Shown here one piece after another: positions 1 to 8,266 of a stretch of 64,000 bases of DNA. Numbering within the stretch: position 1 is the stretch's first letter; each line of letters opens with the position of its first letter. The notes beneath the pieces were generated by a model. That model was not told the DNA's origin and made no database searches. It saw nothing but the letters and a program-made list of their open reading frames with translations. Made by a program: the position numbers and the translations under genes. The DNA comes from Candidatus Villigracilis saccharophilus (GTDB lineage: Bacteria > Chloroflexota > Anaerolineae > Anaerolineales > Villigracilaceae): assembly GCA_016709305.1 (NCBI GenBank), contig JADJNA010000020.1, positions 27,118 through 91,117 on the forward strand, read 5' to 3'.

Positions 1-466
1 CCAAAACCAATCGTCCTTTCTGCTTCAGAAACTCAACCCATCTTTGGAGTACCTGCTCAGGTTCTGGTAAAGCCCATAAAAGATGCCTGCAAATAATCAC
101 ATCAAATTGTTGATATGATAACTGAGGATATGCTGCGTCCATAACATGAAACTCAATCTGAAATCCATGTGCCGCCGCTTTTGCTTGAGCGTGAGAAATC
201 ATTGAAGGCGACAAATCAACGCCTATAACTTTGTGTCCAAGTTCAGCAAGTACAATACTGAGCGACCCTGTTCCACAACCAATGTCTAAAATAGTTGCGT
301 TAGTTTGTGGAAGCCAAGTTTTTAGAAATTCAGTCCAAGTTTCACGAATTAATGTGTCTCGCAGGCCGTGGTCTGGTTCATTATCAAATGTTGATGCTAA
401 ATCGTCCCAATATTGTTGCGATTCCTGCAATTGTTTTTCATTGTTCTCTGTGTTGTATTCATTCAT
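1..466 (-). CDS. SAM-dependent methyltransferase (partial, 3' end outside window)
   Basis: The gene starts at the ATG complementary to 464-466 and runs off the left edge, leaving about 155 codons. The visible protein opens with NEYNTENNEKQLQESQQYW, then has a class I methyltransferase fold. Motif I is ILDIGCGTGSLSIVLAE at about residues 57-73, followed by VIGVDLSPSMI (the acidic residue that usually holds the ribose) and the post-I segment FDVIICRHLLWALPEPEQ. This is the Methyltransf_11/UbiE-like arrangement. The substrate cannot be told from what is present. Base composition is clearly more AT-rich than the genes to the right, which may mean transfer. No partner gene is visible in the window. 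Confidence 0.8.
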   Translation of the reverse strand, partial: MNEYNTENNEKQLQESQQYWDDLASTFDNEPDHGLRDTLIRETWTEFLKTWLPQTNATILDIGCGTGSLSIVLAELGHKVIGVDLSPSMISHAQAKAAAHGFQIEFHVMDAAYPQLSYQQFDVIICRHLLWALPEPEQVLQRWVEFLKQKGRLVL

Positions 467-638
467 ATTGTTCTGTGCCAACATCCCGGACGAGCTGCTC
501 AACTATGATTAAACTAGCGGAATCTGTGTGTAGGACCCCAGTTTGGGTTGTTATTCAGGCTGTAGGCTGTAGGCTGTTTAATTACCTAAGTGCAAATTAT
601 ACGCCCTCAAACCTTGAAACGGCAATTTTCTTTTTCTC

Positions 639-647
639 TGGTAAAAT
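639..647 (+). promoter_or_regulatory. Possible extended -10 promoter for rpsP
   Basis: TGGTAAAAT fits an extended -10 element about 100 bp before rpsP. No convincing -35 lies at the right distance. The rest of the 467-746 gap holds three tandem copies of AGGCTGT at about 557-577 and a small hairpin (GTGTG...CACAC at about 677-693), and no gene that I can support. Confidence 0.3.
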
Positions 648-746
648 ACCTTCCTGTGATTTCAGCCCGCGAACCCGTGTGTACCTTGCACACAACTCTC
701 TCTCGCCTGTCTGAGACATAAACCAATCTTAAGGAGTAAGTATAAA

Positions 747-1088
747 ATGGTAAGAATTCGTTTACGTCGTATTGGTCTCAAAGGCCAACCCACGTACCGC
801 ATCATCGCTGCGGATAAGGAAGCCCCCCGCGATGGTCGCTTTTTGGAAATTTTGGGTGTGTACAATCCCCGCACCAATCCTGCCACCATTCACATCAAGG
901 AAGACCGCGTTTTCCATTGGATGAAGAACGGCGCTCTGCCGACCGAGTCTGTGGCTCAGGTGTTCAAAGCATCTGGCACGCAGGCTCGTTTTGACCGCTT
1001 CAAGAAAGGCGAAGCTCTTGAAGCCCTCGTCGCTGAAGCCGCTGAAGCCGAAGTCAAACGCGCCGCTCCCGTACGCACTTCCAAGTAA
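747..1088 (+). CDS. rpsP: 30S ribosomal protein S16
   Basis: Small-subunit ribosomal protein S16, which binds 16S rRNA during 30S assembly. The N-terminus MVRIRLRRIGLKGQPTYRI and the segment GRFLEILGVYNPRTNP are highly characteristic of the family. At 113 residues it is longer than the usual 80-90. The extra length is a C-terminal Ala/Glu/Lys tail (about residues 88-113), common in S16 from this part of the tree. A clear ribosome binding site AAGGAG at 731-736 sits ten bases before the ATG. It leads a group with khpA and rimM, as in many bacteria, but trmD and rplS do not follow. Confidence 0.97.
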   Translation: MVRIRLRRIGLKGQPTYRIIAADKEAPRDGRFLEILGVYNPRTNPATIHIKEDRVFHWMKNGALPTESVAQVFKASGTQARFDRFKKGEALEALVAEAAEAEVKRAAPVRTSK

Positions 1089-1098
1089 AACTAAATGT

Positions 1099-1131
1099 AG
1101 ACCCTAAAGGTTTTTAAAACCTTTAGGGTCT
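1099..1131. repeat. CCCTAAAGG palindrome, copy 1 (between rpsP and khpA)
   Basis: Perfect inverted repeat: AGACCCTAAAGGTTTT, one central T, then AAAACCTTTAGGGTCT. The same core recurs at 29306-29367 and 35894-35936. It could act as a terminator or processing hairpin that reduces read-through from rpsP into khpA. Confidence 0.85.
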
Positions 1132-1147
1132 ATTGAAAGAAATTATT

Positions 1148-1381
1148 ATGAAAGATCTCATTGAATACATCGCCAAATCTCTCGTAGAGCACCCTGAAGA
1201 CGTCCAGGTGCGCCAAAGCGGGAACGGTTCACGGGTTCGTATTGAACTGAATGTTTCCAAAGACGATATGGGCCGTGTGATCGGCAAAGGCGGGAAAGTA
1301 GCCAACTCCATCCGCACTTTGCTGCGGGTGGCCGCCGAGCGCGAAGGCAAACAAGCCACGCTCGACGTAATGGAACCCTAA
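1148..1381 (+). CDS. khpA: KH-domain RNA-binding protein KhpA (YlqC family)
   Basis: Small RNA-binding protein of one KH domain, 77 residues, known in other bacteria to pair with KhpB/Jag and bind RNA broadly. The family start MKDLIEYIAKSLVEHPEDV and the KH loop GRVIGKGGKVANSIRTLL (GxxG = GKGG) are both visible. I chose the ATG at 1148 because it matches the usual KhpA N-terminus; a TTG at 1133 in frame would add five residues. The last base of its TAA is the first base of the rimM ATG, so the two are translationally coupled. It sits between rpsP and rimM, the usual place for this gene. Confidence 0.93.
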   Translation: MKDLIEYIAKSLVEHPEDVQVRQSGNGSRVRIELNVSKDDMGRVIGKGGKVANSIRTLLRVAAEREGKQATLDVMEP

Positions 1382-1917
1382 TGCCAGCACAACCGCAATC
1401 ATCAGGCTCGCCGGCAGGCGAGCCTGTCTATTTAGTGATTGGTTATCTGCGCCGTTCGCATGGGGTGCGCGGCGAGATAATCATGGATCTGCATACCGAC
1501 TTTCCGCAACGCATCAAATCTGGTCGCAAAGTTCTGGTCGGCGAAAAGCATACCCCGCTCACATTTGACACCGTCCGCCCGCATGCGGATGGATTGCTCG
1601 TTAGTTTTCGCGGCATTGACACCTCTGAAGATGTCAGCAAACTGCGCAATCAATGGGTCTACGTCAAAGCGGACGAAGTCCCGCCGCTCCCCGAAGGTCA
1701 GCATTATCAATATGAAATGATCGGTCTGGAAATCGTGGATGAGAACGGGCATCCGCTTGGCAAGCTGGTTGAAATTTTGGAAACTGGCGCGAACGATGTT
1801 TATGTCGTTCGGGACGACTCTGGCAAGGAGATTCTCCTGCCCGCCATTCCTTCGGTCATTCTTAACCTGGATATGGATTCCCGTATCCTGAAAGTTCATC
1901 TGCTCGAGGGGTTGTAG
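1381..1917 (+). CDS. rimM: Ribosome maturation factor RimM
   Basis: RimM assists late maturation of the 30S head and binds S19. It has 178 residues, the normal size. The N-terminal RimM domain starts after a short unconserved stretch: VYLVIGYLRRSHGVRGEI (about residues 17-34). It is followed by the C-terminal PRC-barrel-like domain with the family segments YQYEMIGLEIVDENG (about 109-123) and GANDVYVVRDDSGKEILLPAI (about 137-157). The start overlaps the khpA stop by one base. Downstream, a stem with a T-run ends the group. The usual trmD-rplS pair is missing from this locus. Confidence 0.96.
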   Translation: MPAQPQSSGSPAGEPVYLVIGYLRRSHGVRGEIIMDLHTDFPQRIKSGRKVLVGEKHTPLTFDTVRPHADGLLVSFRGIDTSEDVSKLRNQWVYVKADEVPPLPEGQHYQYEMIGLEIVDENGHPLGKLVEILETGANDVYVVRDDSGKEILLPAIPSVILNLDMDSRILKVHLLEGL

Positions 1918-1923
1918 GACGGG

Positions 1924-1953
1924 CGTTTGAACATTTCTCCGTTCAAACGTTTT
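1924..1953 (+). terminator. Intrinsic terminator after rimM
   Basis: CGTTTGAAC and GTTCAAACG form a 9-bp stem with an 8-base loop, followed by TTTT. It ends four bases before the dprA ATG, so dprA has no room for its own ribosome binding site outside the hairpin. Confidence 0.75.
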
Positions 1954-1957
1954 CACT

Positions 1958-3064
1958 ATGGACGACAGAAAATACTGGGTTGGATTTAATATCATCAAAG
2001 GTATTGGCGTGGTGCGCATGCAGGGGCTGGTCGCATACTTTGGAGACCTGCAAACTGCCTGGGGCGCTGACTCTGTCAATTTGGCAGAAGCAGGCCTCGG
2101 CGCGAAGGTGATCGAACGTGTGCTCGCGGCGCGTCAAAAAATTGACCTGGATCAAGTCTGGGTGAAAATAGAATCACAGGGGATAAAGATCCTGACCTGG
2201 CAGGATGAAGTATGCCCATCAAGATTAAAAGAGATTGACCAACCGCCGCCCGTGATGTATATTCGCGGCGAGTATTTGCCTGATGACCTGTTCGCGGTTG
2301 CGATTGTCGGCACGCGCTGGGGCACGCTGTATGGCAGGCAGATCACTGAAGATCTTTCGTCATTCCTTGCGTTAAATGGGATTACTATGGTCAACGGTCT
2401 CGCGCGCGGTGGATGCGATCGCGCATCAAACTGCGCTAAAGGCTGGCGGACGAACCATCGGCGTGCCGGGTCCGGGCGTGGATAAGATCTACCCCTGAAC
2501 ATTTGAAAATGGCCGAGCAATGGAGGAGCGCGGCGCGATCATCAGCGATTACACGCCAGGCACGCCGCCCGACGCTTCCAATATTCCGCCGCGCAATCGC
2601 ATCATTTCTGGTTTATCATTGGCGGTCGTTGTCATTGAAGCAGGTGAGACCAGCGGCGCGTTGATCACGGCCGAGTTCGCGGCTGAACAGGGACGTGAAG
2701 AGTTTGCGGTGCCGGGGAGTATACCTGCGCCTCATAGCAGGGTATGAATAAGCTGATCCAGAATGGCGCTTTGCCCTTATTGAGTGTCAATGATATTATG
2801 CAGGCCTTGGATTTCACACGCATCGGCGAACACAAAGCCGCGCGCAAAGTGATTCCTGCCGATGAAACAGAAGCTAAATTGTTGAATGTGCTCGGCGGCG
2901 AACCTCTGAATGTGGCTGGAATTCGCAACCGGGCCGATTTGCCAATTGAGAGAGTTTCGGCTACACTCGCGCTGATGGAGTTGAAAGGCATGGTGCGCAG
3001 CATGAATTATGTTGCAGTGCGCGAAGAGCAGAGCAATTATCAGGCAGGTACTGAGACAGGATAA
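1958..3064 (+). pseudogene. dprA: DNA processing protein DprA/Smf, interrupted by three frameshifts
   Basis: DprA protects incoming single-stranded DNA and loads RecA during natural transformation. The sequence is split over three frames: 1958-2485, about 2490-2747 and 2744-3064. Part one has an N-terminal helical region and the start of the Rossmann core (AIVGTRWGTLYGRQITEDL, then NGLARG). Part two carries the core motif PPRNRIISGLSLAVVVIEAG and SGALITAEFAAEQGREEFAVPGS. Part three starts with PHSRGMNKLI when read across the break, and ends in the winged-helix domain. The breaks lie near 2410 (G-run), near 2497 (C-run in TACCCCTGAACA) and near 2740 (G-run). All could be repaired by one-base changes in homopolymers, so sequencing error is as likely as true decay. 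No Shine-Dalgarno is visible. Confidence 0.88.
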
Positions 3065-3157
3065 ACACGAAGACAAGCAGGCGCGGAAATACGAAAGCCA
3101 GTGTACTTGTTTGCATGCTTACATGTCCGCTTGCCCATATCTTATTAGGAATAACAA

Positions 3158-4252
3158 ATGTCCGAACACACTTATGCGGTTATCATGGCTGGCGGCGGCG
3201 GGACCCGTCTCTGGCCTGTTTCAAGAAAAGAAAAACCGAAGCAATTGCTTCCATTAATTGGTCAGGAGACTCTCTTCCAAAGCACGGTCAAGCGCCTGGA
3301 GGATTTATTCAGCCCCGATCATATTCTGGTCGTGACAGTGGAAGAGCAGGCGCGTGAAATGCGCTTGCAGGCTCCTGAGATTCCCGAGGAAAACTATCTG
3401 ATTGAATCATCTCCACGCGGGACCGCCTCTGTGGTAGGATTTGCCGCCGCGGTACTGCATAAGCGCGACAGGAATGCTGCGATGGCGATTCTGCCGTCGG
3501 ATCATTTCATCCGCAACCGCGACTTGTTTCATTATCTACTCAAAGCCGCGTTCGAAGTGGCAGAGAATGGATATTTAGTGACGCTCGGTATTACGCCGAC
3601 CCAGCCCTCGACAGCGTACGGGTATATTCAACAAGGCGCACCCTTGGATGGTCAATATAAATATCCAACGTATAATGTCAGGCGCTTTATTGAAAAGCCC
3701 AGCGAACAAGCCGCTGGACAATTGCTCCGCACGGGAGACCACTCCTGGAACAGCGGCATGTTCATCTGGCGCGCAGATACGATCTTGAATGAGATCGATA
3801 AACAAATGCCTGAACTTGGCGGCGCTTTAAAGAATATCGCCTCCGCGTGGGGAACAGAATCACAAACTGAAGTGTTGAGTGAAAACTGGCGCGGTCTTAA
3901 GGTTGAGACAGTGGATTATGGCATCATGGAGAAAGCGGAGCGTGTAGCCGTTTTGCCTGCGGGTGGGCTGGGATGGAGCGATGTCGGTATGTGGTCATCT
4001 CTGTTCGAAGTGCTGTTGCCCGACATGGATGGTAATATTGCAACCAACAGCAGTCTGCACCTTGCGCATGAGACGCATAATACGTTGGTGTACGGCAGCA
4101 GTAACGAGCGTTTGATCGTTACCATCGGTGTGGATGACATGGTCATTGTGGATACAGGCGACGTATTGATGGTCTGCAAGACCGATCAGGCGCAGAAGGT
4201 TCGCGATGTGGTTGGTCATTTGAAGAAACATAATCAGGAAAAATATCTATAA
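3158..4252 (+). CDS. manC: Mannose-1-phosphate guanylyltransferase
   Basis: Makes GDP-mannose from mannose-1-phosphate and GTP, a precursor for surface glycans. It is a 364-residue single-domain nucleotidyltransferase. The nucleotide-binding signature MAGGGGTRLWPVSRKEKPKQ spans residues 10-29. ILPSDHFI, FIEKP and SWNSGMFIW, all typical of the bacterial GDP-Man pyrophosphorylase group, follow in order. The phosphomannose isomerase domain found in bifunctional forms is absent; the C-terminus is the short beta-helix region. The ATG lies nine bases after a weak GGAA. It stands alone between dprA and topA, and a hairpin repeat follows directly. Confidence 0.93.
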   Translation: MSEHTYAVIMAGGGGTRLWPVSRKEKPKQLLPLIGQETLFQSTVKRLEDLFSPDHILVVTVEEQAREMRLQAPEIPEENYLIESSPRGTASVVGFAAAVLHKRDRNAAMAILPSDHFIRNRDLFHYLLKAAFEVAENGYLVTLGITPTQPSTAYGYIQQGAPLDGQYKYPTYNVRRFIEKPSEQAAGQLLRTGDHSWNSGMFIWRADTILNEIDKQMPELGGALKNIASAWGTESQTEVLSENWRGLKVETVDYGIMEKAERVAVLPAGGLGWSDVGMWSSLFEVLLPDMDGNIATNSSLHLAHETHNTLVYGSSNERLIVTIGVDDMVIVDTGDVLMVCKTDQAQKVRDVVGHLKKHNQEKYL

Positions 4253-4258
4253 ATCACT

Positions 4259-4300
4259 CTCACCCCAACCCTTCTTTCTTAGGGAGAAGGGCGGGGTGAG
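4259..4300. repeat. CTCACCCC...GGGGTGAG hairpin repeat (intergenic copy)
   Basis: Imperfect palindrome: CTCACCCC, AA, CCCTTCT, loop, AGAAGGG, C, GGGGTGAG. It occupies most of the gap between manC and topA. A shortened copy of the same element is found inside alaS (20387-20424). No T-run follows, so it is a poor intrinsic terminator. Confidence 0.75.
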
Positions 4301-4321
4301 GGATGTTTACGAGGATAATTA

Positions 4322-6630
4322 ATGGAAGCTTATTGTATGAAGTGCAAGACAAAACGGGAGATGAAAGATCCTGTCGCGGGTTTTAATGCGAAAGGATCGC
4401 CTGTAAATATTGCTGTGTGTTCCGAGTGCGGCACAAAACTTTATCGGATGGGCAGGACAGACGCTCATGCGGATATGGTCGCGCCGCCCAAACCCGCCAA
4501 GGTGATTGTCCGTGAAGGAAAGCTGGTCATTGTTGAATCGCCAGCCAAGGCAAAGACGGTTGGGCGTTTTCTCGGGAAAGGCTACACTGTCCGCGCATCA
4601 GTGGGGCATGTGCGTGATCTGCTTAAATCACAGCTTTCTGTGAATGTGGATAATAATTTTGAGCCGAAGTATCGCGTGCCAAATGAAAAAAGGATGTGGT
4701 CAAGGAGATCAAGAAACTGGCAGCCACTGCCGAAGAGATCTTTCTCGCGACCGATCCTGACCGTGAAGGTGAATCTATTTCCTGGCATTTGGCCGAAGCC
4801 GCGCAGATCGACATGGAACGTACCAAGCGCGTTGTCTTTCACGAGATTACTGCTCCAGCCGTGGCGGAAGCGTTCGCACATCCGCGCGAGATTAATATGG
4901 ATCTGGTCAACGCCCAGCAGGCGCGCCGCGTGCTGGATCGTTTGGTCGGCTATAGCATCAGTCCTATTTTGTGGGAAAAGGTGCGCGGGCGTCTGTCAGC
5001 AGGGCGGGTGCAATCGGTGGCTCTCAGGCTCATTGTCGAGCGTGAGCGCGAAATTGATGAGTTTAAGCCGGTTGAATACTGGTCGATCCACGGCGAGTTC
5101 AAGCATGGGAATCCGAAATCTGCTTTCCTTGCCAAACTGGCGCGTATTGACAATAAAGATCCCGACCTGACAACAGAAGCCGTGGTCAGGCCGATCTTGA
5201 TCGACATGGAAACCGCTGCGTACTCGGTTACGAAAGTTAAACGCGGCGAACGCAGACGCAAGCCTTCCGCTCCATTCACCACATCCACATTACAGCAGGA
5301 AGCCTCGCGCAAACTTGGGTTAACGGCCAAGCGCACGATGGGATTGGCGCAGGGGCTGTATGAAGGTCAGGATGTGGGCGAGGGCGGCACGACGGGTCTC
5401 ATTACCTATATGCGTACAGACTCGATGAACGTCTCGACGATCGCCCAAAACGAAGCGCGTGAATATGTTGCTGGAAAATACGGCAAGGATTATTTGCCGA
5501 GCGAATCGCCAATTTATAAAACAAAATCCGCGAACGCGCAGGAAGCCCACGAAGCCATTCGCCCAACTTCCGCAATGCGTGACCCTGAAAAAGTAAAAGA
5601 ATATCTCGACCCCGCCATGTTTAAGTTATACCGTTTGATCTGGCAGAGATTCGTCGCTTCACAGATGGAATCGGCTGTATTTGATACGCTGCAGGTGGAA
5701 GTGACTGGCAAGACCACCGCACATGAATATCTCTTGCGTGCATCAGGCTCTGCTGTAAAATTCCCAGGCTTTTTAGTAGTCTATGAAGAAGCGAAGAATG
5801 AAGATGTCAAGACCGAAGAAGACGATGAGAATGTAAAAATTCCTGTGGGTATCGCGGAAGGACAGGAGCAGGAATTGATCCGATTGATTCCAGAACAGCA
5901 TTTCACCCAGCCTCCTCCGCGATTTTCGGAAGCATCGCTTGTGCAGGCGCTCGAAGAGAATGGGATTGGCCGTCCTTCCACGTACGCGCCAACCATTTCA
6001 ACCATTCAACAGCGCGGCTATGTCGAACGGGTAGATAAGCGTTTGATCCCGACGGATACCGGTTTGCAGGTAAACGATCTCATGGTGGAATATTTCCCCG
6101 AGGTGGTGGACTTTAATTTCACTGCGCATATGGAAGAAGACCTTGATCAGGTTGCATCCGGTGAAATGCTGTGGACAGACGCGATCCAGGAATTTTATAC
6201 CCCCTTCTCAGAGAAGGTGAAAATAGCGCAGGCCGATATGCCTGTCACAAAGAGCGGACCCGAACCCATTGGCCGCGCCTGCCCGACGTGCGGCAAGGAG
6301 CTGGTCATCCGCTATGGACGCTTTGGTAAATTCATTTCATGCAGCGGCTTTCCTGAATGCCGCTATACCGAGCCCTGGCTTTTGAAGATCGGCGTTGCCT
6401 GCCCGACCGATGGCGGCGAACTTGTGGAAAGAAAAACCCGCAAAGGCCGCACCTTCTTCGGCTGTGTCAATTATCCAAATTGCGATTTCACTTCGTGGAA
6501 GCGTCCGCTGGCTGTACCGTGTCCCAAGTGCGGCGGATTGCTGGTCATTGCCAACAAACGCGAAGCCCAATGTATCAAATGTTCCGAATCCTTCCTTTTG
6601 GAAGAAATCGTGCCTGAAACCATAGAGTAG
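4322..6630 (+). CDS. topA: DNA topoisomerase I with N-terminal DUF5679-like zinc ribbon; one frameshift
   Basis: Type IA topoisomerase that relaxes negative supercoils. Residues 1-45 form a separate four-cysteine ribbon (YCMKCKTKR ... CSECGTKLYRMG), as in DUF5679. The Toprim domain starts at about residue 66 (KLVIVESPAKAKTVGRFLG) and continues with ATDPDREGE. The active-site region is GLITYMRTDS, with the catalytic Tyr. Three C-terminal zinc-finger units follow (CPTCGKEL ... CSGFPEC; CPTDGG ... CVNYPNC, which lacks one Cys; CPKCGG ... CIKC). The reading frame breaks at the A-run near 4687-4692: one extra A would give NEKKDVVKEIKK and join the two parts into about 770 residues. Downstream of the break the second frame is open from 4696. 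An essential gene with one homopolymer indel points to sequence error. Confidence 0.93.
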
Positions 6631-6642
6631 AAAGAGATCAAT

Positions 6643-6825
6643 ATGCATTTTTCACCACTTCCATATCTTGACCCCGGCTCCGGGAGCATCCTTATTCAGA
6701 TCGCGATTGCCGCGTTGCTGGGCATCGGCGTTGCTGTGCGTGCTTCATGGGGTAGTATAAAAAAACTTTTTGGAGTTAAACCCAAGCCTGAAGATGAAGA
6801 GGATGACAAATCGGGCGATGAGTAA
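6643..6825 (+). CDS. Small single-pass membrane protein (DPGSGS type), function unknown
   Basis: 60 residues. It opens MHFSPLPYLDPGSGSILIQ, continues as one transmembrane helix (about residues 16-33, IAIAALLGIGVAVRA), then a basic stretch SIKKLFGVKPKP and an acidic tail EDEEDDKSGDE. I recall short proteins with a YLDPGSGS start next to cell-surface or methyltransferase genes in several phyla, but no function is established to my knowledge. Its last eight bases overlap the next gene, so the two are probably co-translated. Confidence 0.7.
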   Translation: MHFSPLPYLDPGSGSILIQIAIAALLGIGVAVRASWGSIKKLFGVKPKPEDEEDDKSGDE

Positions 6826-8194
6826 AACTGGACAGCTCTCCGCTTCCTTTCGTGACCCAAGCGGGTTTCTGTTTACTGCAAATGGAAACCTGTACCGACA
6901 GATCAACCGCGTATATTCGAAAGATTATGCGCGGTTGATGGACTCTGGCTTGTACGATAAATTGGTCAAAGCTGGATTGCTGATCCCGCATGTTGAGTCA
7001 GACCTGCTTCCATTTGAGGTGGACGCGACGTTCAAGATCATCCAGCCCGAGCGCGTTCCATTCATTTCCTATCCGTATGAGTGGTCATTCAGCCAGTTGA
7101 AAGATGCCGCGCTTGCGACATTGTCCATTCAAAAGCGGGCATTGAAACTGGATATGTCTTTGAAGGATGCCAGCGCATACAATGTTCAATTCGTGCGCGG
7201 CAAAGCAGTGTTGATCGACACGCTGTCTTTTGAACTCTATAAAGAAGGTCAACCCTGGGCGGCGTATAAACAATTCTGCCAGCATTTTCTCGCACCGTTG
7301 GCCTTGATGAGTTATCGCGATGTGCGTCTGAGTCAGTTATTACGGGTGTATATTGACGGTGTTCCGCTTGACCTTGCGAGCGGATTATTACCTACAAAGA
7401 CAAAATTCAATTTTGGTTTACTCACGCATATCCATATCCATGCGGGCGCACAAAAACGATATTCAGATAAAACGGTTAAAACTCCTGCTGGTGGTATGAA
7501 CAGGCAGGCTTTGACAGGTTTGATCGAAAGTCTTGAGAATACGGTCAGGAAATTATCCTGGAAACCCGCCGACACGGAGTGGGGTGATTATTACGAAAAC
7601 ACGAATTACACCGACGCGGCTTTTGAGCATAAGAAACAACTCGTGAATGAATGGGCGCTTGAAAAGAAGCCTGCTTTGGTTTGGGACCTGGGCGGTAATA
7701 CAGGTGTGTTCAGCCGTGAAGCCGCATCGTCGGGTGCGTTTACGGTTTCGTTCGATATTGATCCTGCCGCAGTGGAACAAAATTATCGAACAGTCAAATC
7801 GAAGAAGGAACAGAATATCCTGCCGTTGGTGCTGGACCTGACGAATCCAAGTCCCTCCATTGGCTGGAATAATGACGAACGCGATTCGTTTAACGCCCGC
7901 GGTCCCGTGGATATGGTGCTCGCGCTGGCTGTCATTCATCATCTTGCCATTTCAAATAATGTGCCTCTGCCTCAGCTCGCTTCTTTTTTTGCATCATGCT
8001 CTAAATGGCTAGTGATCGAGTTCGTTCCCAAATCCGATTCACAGGTGCGGAAATTATTGGCCTCGCGTGAGGATATTTTTCCCGAATACACCCGTGAAGG
8101 GTTTGAATCCAGGTTCTCTGCTTGTTTTAAAATTCATAAAGTTGAATCTGTGCGTGATTCTGAACGTACCCTATACCTTATGGAATCGTGGTAA
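6818..8194 (+). CDS. SAM-dependent methyltransferase, NoeA-like, with long N-terminal domain
   Basis: 458 residues from the ATG at 6818, which overlaps the end of the preceding gene (ATGAGTAA). An earlier in-frame start at 6770 would place 48 more bases inside that gene. The N-terminal half (about 1-270) is a conserved-looking domain with SFRDPSGFLF near the start and FISYPYEWSFSQLKDAAL around residue 90. The C-terminal half holds a class I methyltransferase core: PALVWDLGGNTGVFSREAA (motif I), VSFDIDPAAVE and LALAVIHHLAI. The layout resembles nodulation protein NoeA-type methyltransferases. The substrate is unknown; together with the small membrane protein it may act on an envelope component. 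Confidence 0.78.
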   Translation: MSKTGQLSASFRDPSGFLFTANGNLYRQINRVYSKDYARLMDSGLYDKLVKAGLLIPHVESDLLPFEVDATFKIIQPERVPFISYPYEWSFSQLKDAALATLSIQKRALKLDMSLKDASAYNVQFVRGKAVLIDTLSFELYKEGQPWAAYKQFCQHFLAPLALMSYRDVRLSQLLRVYIDGVPLDLASGLLPTKTKFNFGLLTHIHIHAGAQKRYSDKTVKTPAGGMNRQALTGLIESLENTVRKLSWKPADTEWGDYYENTNYTDAAFEHKKQLVNEWALEKKPALVWDLGGNTGVFSREAASSGAFTVSFDIDPAAVEQNYRTVKSKKEQNILPLVLDLTNPSPSIGWNNDERDSFNARGPVDMVLALAVIHHLAISNNVPLPQLASFFASCSKWLVIEFVPKSDSQVRKLLASREDIFPEYTREGFESRFSACFKIHKVESVRDSERTLYLMESW

Positions 8195-8266
8195 TTATTC
8201 TGCCATGCGGGGTAATAAGATTACGATGTATAATCAGAAAAACATAACCAGACAAAGGAGTCTCTT

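Noticed and set aside
1432..2079. 215-codon minus-strand open frame across rimM
   Set aside because: Runs antisense through rimM, its terminator and the dprA start; shadow frame.
4684..4696. Programmed -1 frameshift in topA
   Set aside because: The A-run site (A AAA AGG) is not a standard slippery heptamer, and similar indels in other genes favour sequence error.
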